Below, piece after piece: positions 18,415 to 27,891 of a stretch of 64,000 nt of DNA; within the stretch, counting starts at the first letter, position 1; every line of letters starts with the position of its first letter. A program made the translations under genes and the position numbers. Source of the stretch: Nitrosomonas sp. GTDB taxonomy: Bacteria > Pseudomonadota > Gammaproteobacteria > Burkholderiales > Nitrosomonadaceae. Where the stretch lies: positions 1-64,000 of the forward strand of contig NZ_JAIEMO010000010.1 in assembly GCF_019752095.1 (NCBI RefSeq). The letters run 5' to 3'. Under the pieces are notes generated by a model that saw only the letters and a list, made by a program, of their open reading frames with translations, was not told where the DNA came from and ran no database searches.

Positions 18415-20109
18415 GTGAGTCAATCTTTGCTTTCATTTCTAGCGTTCTTGCCGCTCCTGTTGGCTGCGGTGCTGCTAGTTGGATTCAACTACCCTGCGCG
18501 GCGCGCAATGCCGCTAACGTTTATCGTAACCGTTATGATTGCACTGATTGTCTGGGAAATGCCGGTCAATCGAGTGATCGCATCGACTCTACAAGGTTTG
18601 ATTCTAACCGGATCTATTTTATGGATCATCTTTGGCGCGATACTGCTGCTCAATACGTTGAAACATTCCGACGCCATTACCACGATCCGACAAGGCTTCT
18701 CTAACATCAGTCCGGATCGGCGTGTGCAGGTCATTATCGTAGGCTGGTTGTTCGGCTGTTTTGTTGAGGGCGCTTCAGGATTTGGCACACCGGCGGCTAT
18801 CGTCGCGCCGTTGCTGGTCGCTCTGGGTTTTCCAGCGCTGGCGGCAGTGATGGCGGGGATGATGGTGCAATCCACGCCGGTATCGTTCGGTGCCGCAGGT
18901 ACGCCGATTATCGTTGGCGTAAGCGGTGGATTGGACCAGACAGGCATCACCGAGCAATTAATCGCGGTTGGCTCCGGCTGGGAAGATTTCTATCGCTTGA
19001 TCATAGGTGAAGTTGCCATAATTCACGCCATGACCGGTGTATTGATGCCACTGTTGATGTGTATGATGTTGACCCGTTTTTTCGGACGCAACCAATCCTG
19101 GGTGGAAGGACTTGCGATCGCGCCTTTCGCTATTTTTGCCGGACTCGCTTTTGTTGTTCCTTACGCATTGGCGGGCATATTCTTAGGGCCGGAATTCCCA
19201 TCGATCATTGGCGCACTGGTCGGATTAACCATCATCGTTTCTGCGGCTCGAGCCGGTTTCTTGACACCCAAACAACACTGGGATTTTCCCGCCGCCAAAG
19301 ATTGGCCGATAGAATGGATCGGCAGCATCGAAATCAAGTTAGGAAATTTGACTGCAAAATCCACTGTTACCATCGTTTCGGCCTGGTTACCCTATGCACT
19401 ACTAACAACCTTGCTAGTTCTGTCGCGGATCAACACCGATGTGAAAGCATTATTAAGCCATCATCTGACATTCAATTGGATTGACATATTGGGTGAAGAA
19501 GACATTTCTGGAAGCATCGAATTCTTATATTCATCCGGAGGCATTATGATGTTCGTGGTGTTGGCGACATTCTTTCTGCATCGGATGCAACTCAGCGAGC
19601 TCAAAGCTGCACTCAAGGAATCTTCGCGTACTTTGCTCGGGGCAGGATTCGTGTTGATTTTCACCTTACCGATGGTACGTATTCTGATCAACTCTGGCGT
19701 CAATCTAGCCGATTTTCCAGCCATGCCGCAAGTGATGGCGCAGTGGGTTGCCAGCAGCGTAGGAGATATTTATCCGTTTTTCGCCCCTGCAGTGGGTGCA
19801 TTAGGCGCATTTATCGCTGGTTCCAACACCGTATCCAATTTGATGATGACGCAATTTCAGTTCGATAGCGCACAATTGATCGGTGTATCGAGTGCATTGC
19901 TGGTCGCCGTACAGGCGGTTGGTGCCGCTGCAGGTAACATGATCGCCATCCATAACGTAGTCGCAGCATCCGCCACAGTCGGCCTGTTAGGGCGAGAAGG
20001 AAACATCATTCGCATGACCATTATCCCAACACTGTACTACTTGATCGCAGTTGGCGTGATCACGCTGATTGCAATCCATACTTTAGGTATAACCGACCCC
20101 CTCATGTAG
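18415..20109 (+). CDS. lctP: L-lactate permease (LctP family)
   Basis: This integral membrane transporter of 564 residues has about 13-14 hydrophobic segments and belongs to the LctP family of lactate/glycolate:proton symporters. The signature region [20 protein letters not shown] and [14 protein letters not shown] near 125-180, and the second half [20 protein letters not shown], are characteristic. The start is GTG at 18415. No lactate or glycolate dehydrogenase (lldD, lldEFG, glcDEF) lies beside it. In an autotroph, the natural substrate could be glycolate, which the family also transports; that is an inference. Confidence 0.9.
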   Translation: MSQSLLSFLAFLPLLLAAVLLVGFNYPARRAMPLTFIVTVMIALIVWEMPVNRVIASTLQGLILTGSILWIIFGAILLLNTLKHSDAITTIRQGFSNISPDRRVQVIIVGWLFGCFVEGASGFGTPAAIVAPLLVALGFPALAAVMAGMMVQSTPVSFGAAGTPIIVGVSGGLDQTGITEQLIAVGSGWEDFYRLIIGEVAIIHAMTGVLMPLLMCMMLTRFFGRNQSWVEGLAIAPFAIFAGLAFVVPYALAGIFLGPEFPSIIGALVGLTIIVSAARAGFLTPKQHWDFPAAKDWPIEWIGSIEIKLGNLTAKSTVTIVSAWLPYALLTTLLVLSRINTDVKALLSHHLTFNWIDILGEEDISGSIEFLYSSGGIMMFVVLATFFLHRMQLSELKAALKESSRTLLGAGFVLIFTLPMVRILINSGVNLADFPAMPQVMAQWVASSVGDIYPFFAPAVGALGAFIAGSNTVSNLMMTQFQFDSAQLIGVSSALLVAVQAVGAAAGNMIAIHNVVAASATVGLLGREGNIIRMTIIPTLYYLIAVGVITLIAIHTLGITDPLM

Positions 20110-20269
20110 AATAACTGGAGAGGAATTGAATTAAGGGATGTTATAACTAATATCCATAAATTGTATACTCCCCCTTGTGCTTCTCAAATTACTTCACTGC
20201 AGAAGGTCGAAGCATCAATTTACATTTATTTAAAATAATGGTTAGCGTTTTTTCACAACATTTAACCCT

Positions 20270-21280
20270 ATGGATTTAATAACTCAAGGATTGCTTGGCG
20301 CTACAATGGCGCAGTCAGGCGCCAGGCAACAGGAAACACGCATAGCAACCGGCATTGGTTTTCTGGCTGGCATTGCAGCGGATGCCGATATCCTGATTCA
20401 ATCTGAAAATGATCCGTTGTTGAATATCGAATTTCATCGCCATTTTACCCATTCACTGTTTTTTGTGCCGTTGGGTGCCTTGATTGTTGCTCTGCTGTTG
20501 TGGCCGTTCTTGCGTAAACGTTTGCCTTTTGCTCGTTTGTATCTTTTCACTTTTCTCGGGTATTGTTTGAGTGGTGTGCTGGATGCGTTCACCAGTTATG
20601 GCACGCATCTGTTATGGCCATTGAGCGACGAGCGCGTGGCGTTGAGTATCATTTCGGTATTGGATCCGGCTTTCACCCTGATTCTGCTGATCGCCGGAGT
20701 GATGGCATACAAGAAATACAGTCATAAAGCGGCCCGCATCGGATTGCTGCTCGCAGCGGTCTATTTGTCGTTCGGCTGGATGCAGTTGCAACGCGCAGAA
20801 ACTGTCGCTGAATCATTGATTGCAGAAAGAAGACAACAAGCAGAACAATTGCTGGTGAAACCAACACTTGCCAATTTGCTGCTATGGCGCTCAATTTATG
20901 AGTTTGAAGGCAAATTGTATGTGGATGCGATTCGTATCGGCTTATTCTCTGAGCCGCGCATTTATCCAGGCGAATCCATTGAAAAATTTGTTTTAGAACG
21001 TGACTTGAGCACACTGCCGGTTTCTTCGGTGTTGGCGCAGGATATTGCACGTTTCAGTCATTTTTCTGCGGGACTACTGGCAGTTCGACCGGAACAACCC
21101 AATGTACTTATTGACGTGCGCTATTCGAATTTACCCACAACACTAGCACCACTATGGGGTATCGAGATTAACCCGGAGCAGCCGGATCAGCACGCAAAAT
21201 ACAGGCTTTATCGAGATGCATCCGATGCCACTCGCGAGAAGTTTATTACCCTGCTGCTAGGCGGACATTTATTAGACTAA
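20270..21280 (+). CDS. Membrane-bound metal-dependent hydrolase (YdjM/DUF457 family)
   Basis: The 336-residue protein starts MDLITQGLLGATMAQSG and has the family pattern of conserved acidic and His residues in DADILIQ, EFHRHFTHS and LDAFTSYGTHLLWP. Four or five membrane segments follow (about 61-80, 91-110, 134-146, 155-170). These residues form the predicted metal centre of the LexA-regulated YdjM family; substrates are unknown. The C-terminal third is a soluble domain outside the YdjM core. No strong ribosome site precedes the ATG. It is followed 93 bp later by the CHASE2 cyclase in the same direction. Confidence 0.8.
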   Translation: MDLITQGLLGATMAQSGARQQETRIATGIGFLAGIAADADILIQSENDPLLNIEFHRHFTHSLFFVPLGALIVALLLWPFLRKRLPFARLYLFTFLGYCLSGVLDAFTSYGTHLLWPLSDERVALSIISVLDPAFTLILLIAGVMAYKKYSHKAARIGLLLAAVYLSFGWMQLQRAETVAESLIAERRQQAEQLLVKPTLANLLLWRSIYEFEGKLYVDAIRIGLFSEPRIYPGESIEKFVLERDLSTLPVSSVLAQDIARFSHFSAGLLAVRPEQPNVLIDVRYSNLPTTLAPLWGIEINPEQPDQHAKYRLYRDASDATREKFITLLLGGHLLD

Positions 21281-21373
21281 ACCGGTAATCGTAAATCACC
21301 GAAAAACGGATTAACTATCCGGCGACTGCTTTTTTTCCACCAATATGCGACTACAGCTTATGCATGAATAAAC

Positions 21374-23629
21374 ATGACTAGATGGCTTAAGCACCTTTTC
21401 CTGGGCATTGTTATCGGCTTGACGGGAGTCATTGTAAATCTTTCACCTGCAGGGACATGGATGGAAGAGAAATTTGGTTTGTATTGGTTGTTTCATTTGC
21501 GCGGAGCAATAACAGCCCCAGACAACGTCGTCGTCGTTGCCATTGACCAATCTTCCGCATCCCGGCTTAATTTACCCACGCCCCCATACTTATGGCCGCG
21601 CGAGTTACATGCACGACTTATCGAGCAATTAACCCAGGCCGGAGCGAGCATCATTGTATTTGATCTTATTTTTGATTCGCCCAGCGCAATAGCTGCGTAT
21701 GACAAGAAACTGGCATTTAGCATGAAAACGGCGGATAACGTCGTGCTGGTTGAGAGACTGGTTTATGAAGATAGCGCGCTTGCCACAGATGCAAACGAAC
21801 AAAATTATAATCGGATTGTTAAGGAAGGGCCTAAACCGCTCCTGCCGCTTATTGCCGATGCCGCCAAAGCCCATGCGCCTTTTCCTTTGCCCAAAATGGA
21901 AAGAGTCAATAATTATTGGGTTTTTAAAACCGATGGCGGCGATATCCCAACGATACCTACAGTTGTTTTACAAATCTTTGCACTACCCGTTTATGAAAAT
22001 TTAGTCCGATTATTGCATAGGGTCGACCCGGCTTATGCGGCGCGGTTACCAATTAAACAAGAGGCTTTGGATATTGAAGATTTAATTTTTACACTACGTG
22101 ACCTCTTCCACAATTCATCTAGCCTTGCACATCGTTTGAAAATTGAACTCAACCGCGATGCAAATCTGAATTCCATTCAAAGAAATATTCTTTACGCGCT
22201 TCTGAATCTATATTCCGGGAACGACACACGTTACTTGAATTTTTATGGCCCTCCGCGCAGCATCAATACAATTCCCTATCATCAGGTCTTGCACCCTGAT
22301 GAAGATGAGTTTGCTAAACAATCTAGCCCAGTGAATCTTAAAAATAAAGTTGTATTTGTCGGATTCTCTGCAGCGACTCAGCCGGAACAAGACATTGTCC
22401 GGGATGATTATCACACTGTATTCTCAAACCCCGATGGACTTTACATCAGCGGCGTCGAAATAGCGGCAACAGCGTTTGCCAATTTACTGGAAAACAAACC
22501 TATCAGACCCTTCCCTCTAATAGGTAGTTTAGGTATTTTATTGGTATTAGGACTTGGACTAGGTATCATTTTTATGCTCTTGCCTAATCGAAGCGCCATC
22601 GTAGCCAGTTTCGTTCTGATCTCTTTCTATGCAGGGAGCGCCTATTATTTCTTCAAAGAAATCAGTATCTGGTTGCCACTCATCAATCCGGTTTTTCTGC
22701 AGCTACCGATGGCGCTATTTGGTGCAATATCGCTCAAATATTACGAAGAAAAACATGAAAGCCAACAACTAAAAAAAGCTTTTGGCTACTTTCTTCCTGA
22801 TCGTGTCGTCAATGATATTGTAAGAAATTCAGGGGCCATGGCACTGAATAATCAACTCGTGTATGGCGCTTGCCTTGCGACTGATGCCGAAGCCTATACC
22901 ACGCTTGCAGAAAAGATGGAACCGCAGCAACTCGGTCAATTAATGAATAATTATTACGCTGTTTTATTTGATCCTGTCAAACAGCATAACGGCACGGTCT
23001 CCGATGTAGTTGGCGATGCCATGCTCGCCATCTGGGCCAAAACTTCCGCCAGCTCCGATTTACGTAAAGACGCTTGTCTCGCGTGCCTGGATATCGCTGC
23101 CGATATTGAACGCTTTAATCATACCGCTAACCAGCCAAAATTACCTACACGCATGGGACTACATTTTGGCGAAATGTTATTAGGCAATATTGGCGCACTG
23201 CACCATTTTGAATACCGCGCGGTTGGTGATATCGTAAATACCACTAGCCGCATCCAGGGCGTCAATAAGTACCTGGGCACCCGTTTGCTGGTATCAGGTC
23301 AAGTGATTTCGGGCTTAGATGAATTTCTGATTCGCCCATTGGGAGATTTTCTCCTGACCGGAAAATCCACACCCGTTAACTTGTTCGAGCTGGTCGCACA
23401 CAAGCAATCAGCCAGTCAGTTGCAGTTATGGTTGTGTGAAACATTTTCCAGTGTACTCAAAGCCTATCAGAATCAACAATGGACTGAGGCTTGCGATGGT
23501 TTATATAAAATCCTGGATAAAATCCCAGAGGATGGCCCTTCAAAGTTTTTTTTAAACATTTGCAAAAAAAAACAATCAGCGCCTTCAGTTGATGCATGGA
23601 ACTCAACCATACGCATTGAAACCAAATAA
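21374..23629 (+). CDS. CHASE2-domain adenylate cyclase
   Basis: The protein (751 residues) has an N-terminal membrane anchor, a large extracytoplasmic CHASE2 sensor domain (about 30-380; VVVVAIDQSSASRL, ASIIVFDLIFDSPSA, VVFVGFSA) and three transmembrane helices at about 385-470. The class III nucleotide cyclase domain lies at about 490-680. The cyclase core keeps the metal-binding aspartates in ATDAEAYT and VGDAMLAIWA and the typical EYRAVGDIVNTTSRIQG region, so it should make cAMP. CHASE2 cyclases are commonly found next to FecR-domain proteins, and here two such genes follow directly. It is therefore likely the cytoplasmic output of an envelope-sensing locus. Confidence 0.88.
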   Translation: MTRWLKHLFLGIVIGLTGVIVNLSPAGTWMEEKFGLYWLFHLRGAITAPDNVVVVAIDQSSASRLNLPTPPYLWPRELHARLIEQLTQAGASIIVFDLIFDSPSAIAAYDKKLAFSMKTADNVVLVERLVYEDSALATDANEQNYNRIVKEGPKPLLPLIADAAKAHAPFPLPKMERVNNYWVFKTDGGDIPTIPTVVLQIFALPVYENLVRLLHRVDPAYAARLPIKQEALDIEDLIFTLRDLFHNSSSLAHRLKIELNRDANLNSIQRNILYALLNLYSGNDTRYLNFYGPPRSINTIPYHQVLHPDEDEFAKQSSPVNLKNKVVFVGFSAATQPEQDIVRDDYHTVFSNPDGLYISGVEIAATAFANLLENKPIRPFPLIGSLGILLVLGLGLGIIFMLLPNRSAIVASFVLISFYAGSAYYFFKEISIWLPLINPVFLQLPMALFGAISLKYYEEKHESQQLKKAFGYFLPDRVVNDIVRNSGAMALNNQLVYGACLATDAEAYTTLAEKMEPQQLGQLMNNYYAVLFDPVKQHNGTVSDVVGDAMLAIWAKTSASSDLRKDACLACLDIAADIERFNHTANQPKLPTRMGLHFGEMLLGNIGALHHFEYRAVGDIVNTTSRIQGVNKYLGTRLLVSGQVISGLDEFLIRPLGDFLLTGKSTPVNLFELVAHKQSASQLQLWLCETFSSVLKAYQNQQWTEACDGLYKILDKIPEDGPSKFFLNICKKKQSAPSVDAWNSTIRIETK

Positions 23630-23790
23630 TCGGAATAGTTACATCCCCAAACCTTAATCTAGCGACAAGGTTACTTCTTTCGTATAATCAAACCACTGTT
23701 AGAATCTGAATTGCGAATACGAATTTCTCATGATTCAAGGCCACGCATCAACATGCACTCCAGAATCTGGAACCATCATAATACATAACA

Positions 23791-26700
23791 ATGAAAATAT
23801 CCCAGCGAACTGAATCCAGCTTTAGCTGCCGGGGTATGTTGGCAATCTTACAATCCGTATTTCTTTTCCTGTTGTTCCTGGGCTCTATGAATAGCGCACA
23901 TGCGACCGGAACCTGCGGATCAGAAATAGCCCGGCTTATTTCAGTCCAAGGAACCATTGAATTGCGCCGTGCCAACGAACAGACCTGGCAGAAAATGGCC
24001 ATGCACACCGCTGTCTGTTTGGGAGACACTATCCGTGCACGCACGCATAGCCGGGGCGCGCTGTTATTAAACAATGCCAGCGTGGTGAGACTGGATCAAA
24101 AAACCAGCATGACGTTTCCCAAGCCAGAAAATAACAGCGCGACCTCATTACTGGAATTATTTGCCGGTGCAATTCATATCATTACCCGCACACCCAAGCC
24201 ATTTAAGGTTAGAACACCCTTTCTCACCGGCGGTGTTGAAGGCACCGAATTCTTTGTTGGTGTGGATGAAGATAGTACCCGACTGATCCTTTATGAAGGA
24301 AAAGTGATTGTCAGAAATGATCAGGGAACCGTTGTACTTGCCGATCATGAAGCGACAATCGCTAGTCGAAATACCGCGCCGCAGAAAATAAACCTTATCA
24401 ATCCAGCGGATGCCGTTAAATGGGCTTTGCACTACCCGGCCATTATTAATATTCATCTCGAACCGTTCACAACACCATCTGCACCCCCGAATCTACAGCA
24501 ATCTGTCGAACTCTATCGGCAAGGAAAAGCTTCCGAAGCACTATCCCTGCTTGATGACATTGAATTACCCCATTACCCTGACAACCTGCTGCTCTACCGG
24601 GCCGGTCTGTTATTGACAGTTGGTCAGGCCAATGAGGCCGAAACAATGATTGAGAAAGTACTCGTAAAACAACCCGATAACAGTGAAGCATACGCTTTAC
24701 TGGCCTTGATCGCAGTTGTTCAGAATAACAAGGAACACGCGTTGGAATTAGCTACGCGTGCAAATGCGCTGGAAGCTAATTCTACCTCAGCACTACTTGC
24801 GCTTTCGTATGCGCAGCAAGCGCATTTTAGAATTGAAGAAGCCTTAGTGAGCGTTCTACAAGCGGCAACGATAGAACCCGACAATGCTTTGGTATGGGCT
24901 AGACTTTCTGAATTATACATGTCCGTAGGCGACCTGGATCGCGCACTCGAAGCAGCGCAACAAGCAGTCAGTTTAAACCCTAATATTGCCAGAACACAGG
25001 CGGTACTGGGTTATGCGCACTTATTGCAATTTCATACGCAGCTCGCGCAAACGGTTTTCTCCCAAGCCATCCTATTGGATCAGGCAGATCCTTTACCGAG
25101 GCTGGGTATGGGGTTAGCGCTGATAAGAGAAGGCAAACTCGAAGCGGGTCGGGTTGAACTGGAAATCGCTGTCAGTCTGGATCCGGCAAATTCGCTCATT
25201 CGCAGCTACCTCGGCAAAGCTTACTTTGAGGAAAAACGCTATCCGCTGGCCAGCACGCAATTCGACCTAGCTAAAGAACGCGATCCGCACGATCCAACTC
25301 CCTGGTTTTATGATGCGATTCAAAAGCAAACTCAGAACCGACCGGTCGAAGCGCTGCAAGACATCCAGAAATCGATCGAGCTGAACGACAATCGTGCAGT
25401 TTACCGATCCCGGTTGTTGCTGGATCGTGACGAAGCCGCGCGCGGATCAAGTCTGGCACGAATCTTCGAGAATCTGGGATTCGAAAAACGCGCCTTGATG
25501 GAAACCGCAAAATCCTTGAGTTTTGATCCGGGAAATCATTCGGCGCATCGATTTTTATCCGATGCCTACGTCAATATTCCGCGACATGAAATTGCCCGTG
25601 TCAGCGAATTATTGCAAGCGCAGTTATTGCAGCCGATCAATGTTAATCCGGTACAACCGCATCTAGCTGTGGCGGATCTCAATATCATTACAGGAACGGC
25701 GCCTGCGGCCATAGGTTTTAATGAATTTGCTCCGCTCATGGAACGCAATAAACCTCAGTTCGTGGCTTCCGGGATTGTTGGCAATAACGGCACCCTTGGG
25801 AATGAAGTGGTGGCCTCTCTTCAGCGTGACAGAGCTTCAATCAGTTTGGGGCAATTTCACCATGAAACGGATGGATTCCGCCCTAACAACGATCAAAGGC
25901 ATAATATTTACAATGCCTTCTTCCAGTACGCTTTAACTCCCAAGCTTAATATACAAGCCGAAGCCCGCACACGCGCATCAGAGCACGGAGATATTCAGTT
26001 GAATTTCTCTAAGTTCGGTGAAGATGGATTGAACGACAGATCGTATTACCGTAGGGAATTGAATGAGCAAGTTGCGCGATTTGGCGCAAGATACTCTATT
26101 TCACCCAGGCAGGATTTTTTGTTTTCTACCAAGTATACAGCTCGTGACGAACAGATAGCCTTCAGTAAGATTGACGATCCTCTCAGACTCGATTTATCCG
26201 GATTACAAATCGAAGCACAACACCTGTTCCGGGAAAAATATTTTAATTCGACTATGGGTGGAGGAACCTACGATTTCGGGGGTATATATGATCGCAATAC
26301 AATCTATACTTATACCAACACGCACTTACCTAGAAATATTACGACCACTCTTGGATTAAGCTACGATGCATTTAGCAGCACCGTCAATACCCAGATAGAC
26401 AAAATTAATCCCAAGATTGGCTTACAGTGGGATATGACAAATTTTTTCAGACTGAGGGCCGCTTGGTTTGAGACTACAAAATCTCACATTATTGCGCAAC
26501 AATCGCTGGAGCCCACGCAAGTTGCCGGTTTCAATCAATTCTTTGACGAACCCAACGGGACCAGAGCGCGGCGCATGGGTATCGGTTTTGATACGCGCGT
26601 TGCGGATAAGCTGTTCAGCGGTTTCGAAGCATCTGAACGCGACGTAAAAGTACCCTCAGCCCCTGCCAGTGAAGAAGTATTGTCAAAACAAAATGAACAA

Positions 26701-27159
26701 CTATATCGCGCTTACCTTTACTGGCTACCCCATACCTTTTGGGCCATGCGGGGTGAATTTCAATACGAAAAGCTCGTGCATAATGGCGCAAATACGATCA
26801 CCAATCCGGATCAGATAAAAACAGTCAGCATGCCATTGAGTATTGAGCATTTCCATCCGACCGGTTTATTTTCCAGATTCACCGCAACTCTTGTCAAACA
26901 AGACCTGTTTCTTCATGGCGATCATGGTCGAATCCGAGATCCGCAAAAGACTGCTTCAGGGATTGATTCATTTTTTCTGTTGGATTACGTCATTGGCTAT
27001 CGACTCCCCAGTCGCAGGGGAATTCTGAGCTTGGAAGGAAAAAATCTGCTGGATGAGGCGTTTTATTACAGAAGCAGTTATCTTAATTTATCCGAGCCTA
27101 TTAACCCAATCTTTCTTCCAACCCGCACACTCTTTTTAAAACTAACCATGAATTTTTAG
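23791..27159 (+). CDS. FecR-TPR-outer-membrane beta-barrel protein, copy 1
   Basis: The 1122-residue protein has a signal peptide ending NSAHA (about 37) and a FecR domain (about 45-200), with IELRRANEQTW, ALLLNNASVVRLDQKTS, HIITRTPKPFKVRTPF and GTEFFV. A long run of TPR repeats follows (about 225-600), then a C-terminal beta-barrel (about 660-1122) with the TonB-receptor-like GILSLEGKNLLDEAFYYRSS and a terminal Phe (LKLTMNF), the outer-membrane assembly signal. Unlike classical FecR it has no transmembrane anti-sigma region and no partner sigma factor nearby. A possible -10 (TATAAT, 23683-23688) precedes it. It is a paralog of the gene at 27892; the middle regions are near-identical while both ends differ. 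Role unknown: an outer-membrane sensor or scaffold is plausible. Confidence 0.8.
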   Translation: MKISQRTESSFSCRGMLAILQSVFLFLLFLGSMNSAHATGTCGSEIARLISVQGTIELRRANEQTWQKMAMHTAVCLGDTIRARTHSRGALLLNNASVVRLDQKTSMTFPKPENNSATSLLELFAGAIHIITRTPKPFKVRTPFLTGGVEGTEFFVGVDEDSTRLILYEGKVIVRNDQGTVVLADHEATIASRNTAPQKINLINPADAVKWALHYPAIINIHLEPFTTPSAPPNLQQSVELYRQGKASEALSLLDDIELPHYPDNLLLYRAGLLLTVGQANEAETMIEKVLVKQPDNSEAYALLALIAVVQNNKEHALELATRANALEANSTSALLALSYAQQAHFRIEEALVSVLQAATIEPDNALVWARLSELYMSVGDLDRALEAAQQAVSLNPNIARTQAVLGYAHLLQFHTQLAQTVFSQAILLDQADPLPRLGMGLALIREGKLEAGRVELEIAVSLDPANSLIRSYLGKAYFEEKRYPLASTQFDLAKERDPHDPTPWFYDAIQKQTQNRPVEALQDIQKSIELNDNRAVYRSRLLLDRDEAARGSSLARIFENLGFEKRALMETAKSLSFDPGNHSAHRFLSDAYVNIPRHEIARVSELLQAQLLQPINVNPVQPHLAVADLNIITGTAPAAIGFNEFAPLMERNKPQFVASGIVGNNGTLGNEVVASLQRDRASISLGQFHHETDGFRPNNDQRHNIYNAFFQYALTPKLNIQAEARTRASEHGDIQLNFSKFGEDGLNDRSYYRRELNEQVARFGARYSISPRQDFLFSTKYTARDEQIAFSKIDDPLRLDLSGLQIEAQHLFREKYFNSTMGGGTYDFGGIYDRNTIYTYTNTHLPRNITTTLGLSYDAFSSTVNTQIDKINPKIGLQWDMTNFFRLRAAWFETTKSHIIAQQSLEPTQVAGFNQFFDEPNGTRARRMGIGFDTRVADKLFSGFEASERDVKVPSAPASEEVLSKQNEQLYRAYLYWLPHTFWAMRGEFQYEKLVHNGANTITNPDQIKTVSMPLSIEHFHPTGLFSRFTATLVKQDLFLHGDHGRIRDPQKTASGIDSFFLLDYVIGYRLPSRRGILSLEGKNLLDEAFYYRSSYLNLSEPINPIFLPTRTLFLKLTMNF

Positions 27160-27180
27160 TACGAACACCAACTGTTCATG

Positions 27181-27200
27181 TATTATTTGATTAAATAATA
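27181..27200. repeat. Small AT-rich hairpin after FecR copy 1
   Basis: TATTATTT (27181-27188) pairs with AAATAATA (27193-27200) around a 4-nt loop, 21 bp after the stop. It is weak and lacks a T-run, so it may only separate the big gene from the next small one. Confidence 0.35.
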
Positions 27201-27255
27201 ATTGGTTATGCAGATTAGTCTGTTTCTTTGATATTATTTGTTTTGGAGGAAGATT

Positions 27256-27549
27256 ATGGCAATGACGGGACATACCACATTTGATACCTCAGTAATCCCC
27301 GTAAAATGTTGCGCACACCTAGAAACAACAGAACCTGGCCAACCAACCACCGATTTTCATGTCTATGCAAATGCAAACACCGCTATCCAATATCAAAATA
27401 CCTGGTATTTTTTTGCCTATGATCCCACACAGCCGAAACCTAAACGCTGTTGTGTCTATTATGCAAAACAAGTAACAATCGGTGGGACAATAAAATATAT
27501 CAAGGACAGTAATCGTCTCTTGTTTTGCGAAGATAAAACCCCGCTTTAA
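27256..27549 (+). CDS. Small cysteine-containing hypothetical protein
   Basis: I take the ATG at 27256, which sits 6 bases after a perfect ribosome site (GGAGGA, 27245-27250); the longer TTG frame is unlikely. The 97-residue product has no signal peptide or membrane segment, and contains two adjacent-cysteine motifs (VKCCAHL and KRCCVYYAKQ). It also has several aromatic residues (TWYFFAYDP). I recognise no family. It is located between the two FecR-TPR-barrel paralogs, with about 95 bp to the first and 340 bp to the second, so a role in the same system is likely but unproven. Confidence 0.6.
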   Translation: MAMTGHTTFDTSVIPVKCCAHLETTEPGQPTTDFHVYANANTAIQYQNTWYFFAYDPTQPKPKRCCVYYAKQVTIGGTIKYIKDSNRLLFCEDKTPL

Positions 27550-27891
27550 TCATCGTTAAATCTAGCCATGGACATAACCCAATACTCATGACTAGACTTA
27601 ACAATTCTCATCTCTTGGCAATTTGATTTCTACTTTTGCCATCCTGCAATACTTCAATGAAGCGTGGCCTGTCTTGCTCGCGCTAAAAGAATAAATTATT
27701 TATTTGCACGAGTACGATTGTGTGTGGGAAATATCACATATTATCGAAAGAAGAAACGCTAACATCCAAATATAGGCCTCGCAGTTTTTCTAAAACTACA
27801 ATCAGGCACCCAACGCTTCATTTCTACTAAAACATGCAAATCGGGTGTTTTGGAGGTAATCTCTGGGTGAGCAACAATAAAAAAGATCAAG
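27550..27891. other. 342-bp intergenic region upstream of FecR copy 2
   Basis: No convincing gene is present. The region contains a CRP-like palindrome at 27723-27738. I cannot place a full -10/-35 promoter. Confidence 0.6.
27723..27738. promoter_or_regulatory. CRP-like binding site
   Basis: TGTGG-GAAATA-TCACA matches the CRP/Vfr consensus TGTGA-N6-TCACA at 9 of 10 positions, and an A/T pair follows the right half. It lies 153 bp upstream of the second FecR-TPR gene and about 4.1 kb after the adenylate cyclase. Binding is inferred from sequence only. Confidence 0.45.
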
